Below, piece after piece: positions 22,677 through 27,227 of a stretch of 27,227 nt of DNA (position 1 is the first letter of the stretch; each line of letters starts with the position of its first letter). This stretch comes from CAYFWF01 sp964346815. GTDB taxonomy: Bacteria; Acidobacteriota; Aminicenantia; Aminicenantales; Aminicenantaceae. The translations under genes and the position numbers were made by a program. Location: the NCBI GenBank assembly GCA_964346815.1, contig CAYFWF010000061.1, positions 1 to 27,227 of the forward strand, given 5' to 3'. Under the pieces are notes generated by a model. It ran no database searches. It was not told the origin of the DNA and saw nothing but the letters and a program-made list of their open reading frames with translations.

Positions 22677-24062
22677 ATGAAAAAAATCAGAACGAGAATG
22701 GGAGACGGCTCCATTGTGGAGATCACAGAGAGCGACCTCAAACGAGAGTTTGAAGAGGGCACACAAGACGCTGCCGAGAGAGGAAAAATCCCTTCACTCA
22801 CCCAGGAGGAACTGGATCATCTTTTCGATATTTACAGTTCCCCTTCCAGGGTAGCAGGTGTAGAGATGGGAAACGAAGTTGTCTTCACCTATGATTCCAC
22901 ATGCGGTGAAGTGCAGCGCACACTCACACCCATCGACAGGACACAATCGCTCCAACTGTTCGAAAGAATGCTGGGCGCCGATACGGTGGAACTCGGGCAC
23001 AACGATTACAGCTTTAAAGCTGTCAAACCTGTCATCAGCTACGAGCGGAATGTCCTGGAGCAAGCGCAGCTGATCACAACCGTCCCGGTACTCTACGGGG
23101 CCATGCCCAACCTGGGTCTGTACTACCGGCCTGAGGGTCCAGTTAAGAATCCCTCTGAGCTCATGGCCATGGGCAAAATCAAGGAGGCCAGAGAAGCTCA
23201 TGAAGAAGCTATCGAATTTGCGGTCAAAGATATGGTTTATGTGGCAAGCGAGCTGTATGAATCGGGCGTTGACGCCATTGATTTCGACACCACAGGTTCT
23301 GCTGGAGATCCAGATTTTCTGGCTGCTCTGAGGGCAGTGGAAATCCTGAAGGCGAAATACCCTGACTTGTGCATCGAAATGGGTATGTCGGGTGAATTTG
23401 TCCTGGGGATGCATGGTGAACTGACCTACAAGGATGTCCGGCTTGCTGGATTGTATCCTCATCAACAAGTGCAGCTTGCCGAGAAAGCGGGAGTGACGAT
23501 TTTCGGGCCCGTCGTTAACGCGAATACCAGCAAAACCTGTGCATGGAATGTCGCCCGGGTGGTCACGTTCCTGAAGTTGTGTGTGGAACAGTCGAACATC
23601 CCCGTGCATGCGAACATGGGAATGGGTGTCGGAGGTTTACCAGTCACGCCATTCGTCCCCATTGATGCGGTCTCGAGGGCGTCCCAAGCTGTGGTTGAGA
23701 TCACACGTCTGGACGGTTTATAGGTGGGCGTGGGAGATATTCTCGGCATGGCCGCGACTCATGCGATTGCGTCGGGCATGGGCGGGATGCGCACTGCCGG
23801 AGATCTGGTGGCGCGCATGCAAATGTCCCGGGGCATGAGACTCAAGGATGCCAAAGAGTATGTGGCCGGCAAATTGAACATTTCTCTCGCTGAACTGAGC
23901 GATCCAATCGTGATGTCGGAACGTCGAGAAGACCTCAATCTGGGGTTGATCAATCCTCCACCCAACTCTGTCAAGGGGATAGAGACAAAGTTTCACATCG
24001 CAGAGCTTCTGGGAATTGAAATCAACTCCCTCCGCAGGTTTAAAGAAAAAAGCGGAATTTAA
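22677..24062 (+). CDS. mtbB: Dimethylamine:corrinoid methyltransferase with in-frame UAG (Pyl)
   Basis: The gene is read through TAG at codon 349 (23721-23723) as pyrrolysine, giving 461 residues. The N-terminus (RMGDGSIVEITESDLKREFE), ELGHNDYSFKAVKPV, YGAMPNLGLYY, FDTTGSAGDPDF and NANTSKTCAWNVARVVTF match archaeal MtbB. The sequence either side of the codon, LDGL-Pyl-VGVGDILGM, matches the known Pyl site. The downstream 112 residues (ASGMGGMRTAGDLVARM...) continue the family without a gap. The enzyme transfers a methyl from dimethylamine to a corrinoid protein, probably corrinoid protein 3. Termination at the UAG would remove about a quarter of the barrel. The final stop is TAA. Confidence 0.96.
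23721..23723 (+). other. In-frame UAG decoded as pyrrolysine
   Basis: TAG stands between GGT TTA and GTG GGC in mtbB. Homology to MtbB is continuous on both sides in the same frame, and the complete Pyl machinery is encoded just upstream. A weak hairpin, GCATG (23746-23750) with CATGC (23760-23764), lies about 25 bases downstream. No strong PYLIS-like element is obvious. Confidence 0.95.
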
Positions 24063-24066
24063 TCAG

Positions 24067-24113
24067 CCGCCGGAAAAGTCTGAGATTTCTGCGGATCGGT
24101 GTTTTCTTTTCTT
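24067..24113. terminator. Possible terminator between mtbB and the convergent gene
   Basis: CCGC (24067-24070) pairs with GCGG (24091-24094). After one mismatch, GGAA and TTTC extend the stem by four pairs around a ten-base loop. A T-rich stretch (GTTTTCTTTTCTT) follows a few bases later. It sits in the 49-base gap between convergent genes, where a terminator is expected. The mismatch and the spacer make it weak. Confidence 0.35.
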
Positions 24114-26493
24114 ATTGAGAGAGTGATTTCTGCAGTTGTTTGGCCTTGGACACATGCTGCTGGGATTCCTGGTATCTCCCCAATCTATTATAGATGTCAG
24201 CTAGAACGAAGTGCGCGAGAACAGCTGTTTTTAATTCAGGATTTAGACTGATTCCCTTCTCTGCCAGCCGGGCTGCCTCTTTGAGGTCCATTCCGGTGTC
24301 CATATAAGCTTTTGCCAAAAAGACATAGGCACTGCCATATTCTTCATTTTTCTGGATACAGCTTTTGAATTCTTTTATGGCCTTATCCAGTTCTTTCATT
24401 TTGACATATAAAAGGCCCAGATTGAAATCCGGCTGGAAGTTGAACGGACTGGTTTCTTGCTCCTTTTTATATTCTAAAACGGCTTGATTGAATTCCCCTC
24501 TCGCCTCATGGAGCAAGGCCATGTTGAAATGGGCATTGACAAGTGGGATACTTCTTTCGATGCTGAGTGCCTTTTCTATTTCTTGCTCGGCCTCATCATA
24601 CATGTTCAGTTTCAAATATACGGCTCCCAATTTATTGTGAAACACTGGAGCCTCAGGATCAATCGCAATCCCAGATTTAAGATAATTCTTTGCCTCCTCG
24701 AGCTGCCCTTTCTCATGGTGAATATCTCCCAGATGCAGGAACGATTTGGTGTCTTTGGGATCCATTTCTACCAGTCGTTTAAAGCCGACAATCGCCTCAT
24801 CAGACATCCCCGCATTTTTATAGGCTAGAGCCATTCCGAATATGGCTTCGTAATAATCTGGATCGACTTCAAGGGCCTTTCTGAATTCTTCGATGGCCTC
24901 ATCATATTTTTTCTGTTTGGAATAGATGTTTCCAAGGATGTACCGGGCTTCAAGAACAGAAGGATCTTTTGCTAAAACATCCTTTATTTTTGTCTCAGCT
25001 TTGTCCATTTTCTTTTCTGCAGACAAAAATTGGGCAAGCTTTATCTCGTTATAAAGGTCGATTTTGTCTTTCGGGTCGGCCAGTTTGCCTCCTTTTTCTT
25101 TGGCTTTGGTATGGAAAGAACCTATGTACCCCAAAGCTTGGAGCTTTTCCAAGGAGTCATTATCGATTTTTCTGGGACCCACATCCTCGATTCCTTCTTC
25201 GGCATACTCTTCGATCAAGGCCAACAACTCTTTTTTCATCTCATGGCCTAAAGAGGCTTTTTGGTTGACCAGGTTGTTGACTTCTCCTGGATCCTCCAGT
25301 GTGTCATAGAGTTCCGGTCGCGGCGCATCGATAAATTTATATCGCCCCTTACGCAGAGACTTCAGTTCGCTCCAGCCATAATGGTATCTAGGCCAATACG
25401 TCTCACTGTAGGCAAGGCGCTCATCCTGAGCCTCATTCTCTAAAATGAGAGATAATAAACTTTCTCCTTGTACGCTTTCCGGCATTTCTTCGTCGAGAAG
25501 ATGGAGAACAGTGGGCATAATATCTATACTTTTCACTTGATTGGATACTACATGACCGCCAAATTTTCCTTCCGGGAACCGGATGATGAGCGGCACTCTG
25601 ATATCGGAATCATAGATGAAGAAACCATGGGCGCTTTCTTTATGTTCGCCGAGGCTTTCCCCATGGTCTGCGGTAAAAATAATAAGAGTCTTATCCAATA
25701 AATTTTTCTTTTCCATAAAATCCCGAAATTCGCCTATCAGTTGATCGACATAGGCAATTTCACCGTCATAGAGTCCGAAACGACTCCCCCCATACTCTGT
25801 TTTATAAGGTTCAGGAGGATCGTATGGTGTATGGGGATCATACAGATGAATCCAGGCGAAAAATTTCTGCTGAGATTGGTTCTCCAGCCATTTATAGGCT
25901 TCCGCCAATACCTCGTCCCCCCTTCTCTGGACAGAGTCGAGGCTTACTGTTTTGTACTTTGTCAGGTCAAAATTATCATAGTAGGTGTCAAAACCCTGAT
26001 CCAGCCCCCAGCGAGAATCGAGGACAAAAGCAGCCACGAAGGCTCCGGTAGCATAGCCTTTGTTTTTCAAGGATTCGGCCAGAGTGAGATGGTTCTTATC
26101 GAGGTAAAATCCCCCGTTATCGCGGATGCCATGATAAAGAGGATAGGTCCCCGTTAAGATTGAAGAGTGGGAGGGAAGAGTGAGAGGAGCCTGGGCGATG
26201 TTGTGTTCAAACAGAATTCCTTCGTTCGCCAATTGATTGATTTGAGGTGATTTCACCTTGTCGTAGCCATAGCATTCCAAATGATCCGCCCTGAGTGTGT
26301 CAATAGTGAACAGGATGACGTTCAGTTCCTCGAGCTCAACGGGACTTACCAAGGATCGGAAGGACTTAAGGGTTTTATCGCTTGTTGTTATTCTTTTATC
26401 GGGCCTGGCTTTCAAGAAGAACAAGTAGGTGAGCAGCCCGGCCAAAACGAGGAAAATTACAGCCAGAATCCATATTCTTTTATTCATAATCAT
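24112..26493 (-). CDS. Membrane-anchored sulfatase/phosphatase-fold protein with TPR repeats
   Basis: The 793-residue protein has an N-terminal membrane segment (residues 7-27), so the rest is probably outside the cytoplasm. An alkaline-phosphatase-superfamily (sulfatase) domain spans about 55-450: TIDTLRADH with metal ligand D65, LTLPSHSSILTG, LYDPHTPYDPP and FTADHGESLGEH. At the nucleophile position it has T105 in place of the Cys or Ser that becomes formylglycine in sulfatases. True sulfatase activity is therefore doubtful and a phosphohydrolase or transferase using Thr is more likely. About residues 500-790 form a run of tetratricopeptide repeats. It starts 7 bases after the upstream TPR gene, forming an operon. 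The second ATG (residue 3) is an alternative start. Confidence 0.85.
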   Translation of the reverse strand: MIMNKRIWILAVIFLVLAGLLTYLFFLKARPDKRITTSDKTLKSFRSLVSPVELEELNVILFTIDTLRADHLECYGYDKVKSPQINQLANEGILFEHNIAQAPLTLPSHSSILTGTYPLYHGIRDNGGFYLDKNHLTLAESLKNKGYATGAFVAAFVLDSRWGLDQGFDTYYDNFDLTKYKTVSLDSVQRRGDEVLAEAYKWLENQSQQKFFAWIHLYDPHTPYDPPEPYKTEYGGSRFGLYDGEIAYVDQLIGEFRDFMEKKNLLDKTLIIFTADHGESLGEHKESAHGFFIYDSDIRVPLIIRFPEGKFGGHVVSNQVKSIDIMPTVLHLLDEEMPESVQGESLLSLILENEAQDERLAYSETYWPRYHYGWSELKSLRKGRYKFIDAPRPELYDTLEDPGEVNNLVNQKASLGHEMKKELLALIEEYAEEGIEDVGPRKIDNDSLEKLQALGYIGSFHTKAKEKGGKLADPKDKIDLYNEIKLAQFLSAEKKMDKAETKIKDVLAKDPSVLEARYILGNIYSKQKKYDEAIEEFRKALEVDPDYYEAIFGMALAYKNAGMSDEAIVGFKRLVEMDPKDTKSFLHLGDIHHEKGQLEEAKNYLKSGIAIDPEAPVFHNKLGAVYLKLNMYDEAEQEIEKALSIERSIPLVNAHFNMALLHEARGEFNQAVLEYKKEQETSPFNFQPDFNLGLLYVKMKELDKAIKEFKSCIQKNEEYGSAYVFLAKAYMDTGMDLKEAARLAEKGISLNPELKTAVLAHFVLADIYNRLGRYQESQQHVSKAKQLQKSLSQ

Positions 26494-26500
26494 TTCATCC

Positions 26501-27227
26501 TTAATCTAACTCAGATATCTTTTTTTTCAGGATTTTTACCTTTTCCTCAACATCAGGTTGATGGTGGTTGATTTCCAATGATTTCTCCCACGCAGCCAGG
26601 GCTTCATCCCATATCCCCAGGCTGTAATAACATTCTCCTATTGAATTCAGAAGATTTATATTTATCCCATAATGGGAGAGAGCTTTGTTGTAGATGGCAA
26701 TAGCCTGATCGAATTCCCCCAGAGCCTGATGGGATTTTCCCAAAAGAAAATAGACTTGATAAGGAACTTCTGACTGATTAGAGAAAGCTATCAGCACCTG
26801 CTTGGCCTGTAGGTGTTTTTTTTGAACAGAATAGACTTGGGCCAGGTTCAGGGCAAAATCTAAGGAATCGGGCTTCTTCTGGAAAGCTTCCTCTAACTTG
26901 ACCTGCGCTTCATCGACTTCGCCCTTGCTGAACAACTGCTTTCCCAAGAGGAATGAATAGACAGGGTGACCTGGGGGCGGCAGTGTTTTGGTGTGAATCC
27001 AGGGACGGGGAAACGCTGATACAGGGGAAATCTCGAAATTCTCTTGCTCAGAAAGGATTTCCTGTTCACCATCCCACAACCCAACCTGAAGGCGGTAGTA
27101 GCTCGGCGGAAATTCCTGGAGAGAGAATTCATGTCTAAAATTCACCCTTTCTTCATATTGGTTGACTTTTCTGGTGAAATTTAAAAATGGCTCATCGCCT
27201 TTGAAAAATTCATATTTCAACTGACCT
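26501..27227 (-). CDS. TPR protein, 5' end beyond the window
   Basis: The frame is open to the right edge. The TTG at 27220 is only the first start-like codon, and the codons before it (reading GQ) continue the protein. About 240 residues are visible. The first 75 or so look like a beta-rich domain (YRLQVGLWDGEQEI), as in proteins with a GWxTD-type domain ahead of TPRs. Tetratricopeptide repeats follow (YSFLLGKQLFSKGEVDEA, VYFLLGKSHQALGEFDQA, LLNSIGECYYSLGIWDEA). The stop is TAA, 7 bases before the start of the TPR-phosphatase gene, so the two are co-transcribed. Confidence 0.7.
   Translation of the reverse strand, partial: GQLKYEFFKGDEPFLNFTRKVNQYEERVNFRHEFSLQEFPPSYYRLQVGLWDGEQEILSEQENFEISPVSAFPRPWIHTKTLPPPGHPVYSFLLGKQLFSKGEVDEAQVKLEEAFQKKPDSLDFALNLAQVYSVQKKHLQAKQVLIAFSNQSEVPYQVYFLLGKSHQALGEFDQAIAIYNKALSHYGININLLNSIGECYYSLGIWDEALAAWEKSLEINHHQPDVEEKVKILKKKISELD

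Noticed and set aside
22677..23723. mtbB and 23724-24062 as two separate genes
   Set aside because: Both parts are one MtbB protein in the same frame; the separating codon is the known Pyl position.
23724..23800. Strong PYLIS-type stem-loop after the mtbB UAG
   Set aside because: Only a 5-bp GCATG/CATGC stem is visible by eye; it is too weak to claim without folding calculations.
1..27227. CRISPR array or complete insertion sequence
   Set aside because: No regularly spaced repeats, no terminal inverted repeats and no transposase other than the truncated serine recombinase were seen.

Overview
The window reads as the chromosome of a strictly anaerobic bacterium that joins a bacterial pyrrolysine (Pyl) system to the carbonyl branch of the Wood-Ljungdahl pathway. 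The split pyrrolysyl-tRNA synthetase (separate PylSc and PylSn) is the bacterial arrangement. The right end carries an alkaline-phosphatase/sulfatase-fold protein fused to TPR repeats, next to a second TPR protein. Such proteins are familiar from Acidobacteriota/Aminicenantes-like and some deltaproteobacterial genomes, so lineage is only a guess.

Layout. (1) 1-2400: the start of a gene running off the left edge, a large serine recombinase lacking its catalytic N-terminal domain, about 370 bp with no clear gene, and a DUF3786 protein. (2) 2398-5777: a PocR/AraC-type regulator divergent from a corrinoid protein, with three copies of a short motif at or in the shared intergenic region, followed by a single-domain MetE-like protein. 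(3) 5872-13167: acsA (CODH), acsB (acetyl-CoA synthase), cooC, acsD and acsC (corrinoid iron-sulfur protein). No acsE methyltransferase is present. (4) 13339-17300: a stand-alone homocysteine-methyltransferase domain, a class I SAM methyltransferase, a second corrinoid protein and an MttB-superfamily methyltransferase without Pyl. (5) 17366-24062: pylSc, a third corrinoid protein, pylB, pylC, pylD, tRNA-Pyl, pylSn and the dimethylamine methyltransferase mtbB, which is interrupted by an in-frame UAG. (6) 24112-27227 on the minus strand: the TPR-fused phosphatase/sulfatase-fold protein and a partial TPR protein.

Taken together, the genes suggest that methyl groups from dimethylamine and a quaternary or tertiary amine pass to corrinoid proteins. 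From there they could reach the corrinoid iron-sulfur protein and acetyl-CoA synthase, or homocysteine. The last step is inferred from gene content only.

Most striking points: tRNA-Pyl is nested in the 3' end of pylD, whose UAG stop lies inside the tRNA. tRNA-Pyl has C instead of U at position 33. acsB ends in UAG in frame with cooC, two codons before its start, so Pyl readthrough would give an AcsB-CooC fusion. The third corrinoid gene ends in UAG inside the base of a perfect 7-bp hairpin. UAG ends 7 of 23 coding sequences here, so this genome does not avoid it as a stop.
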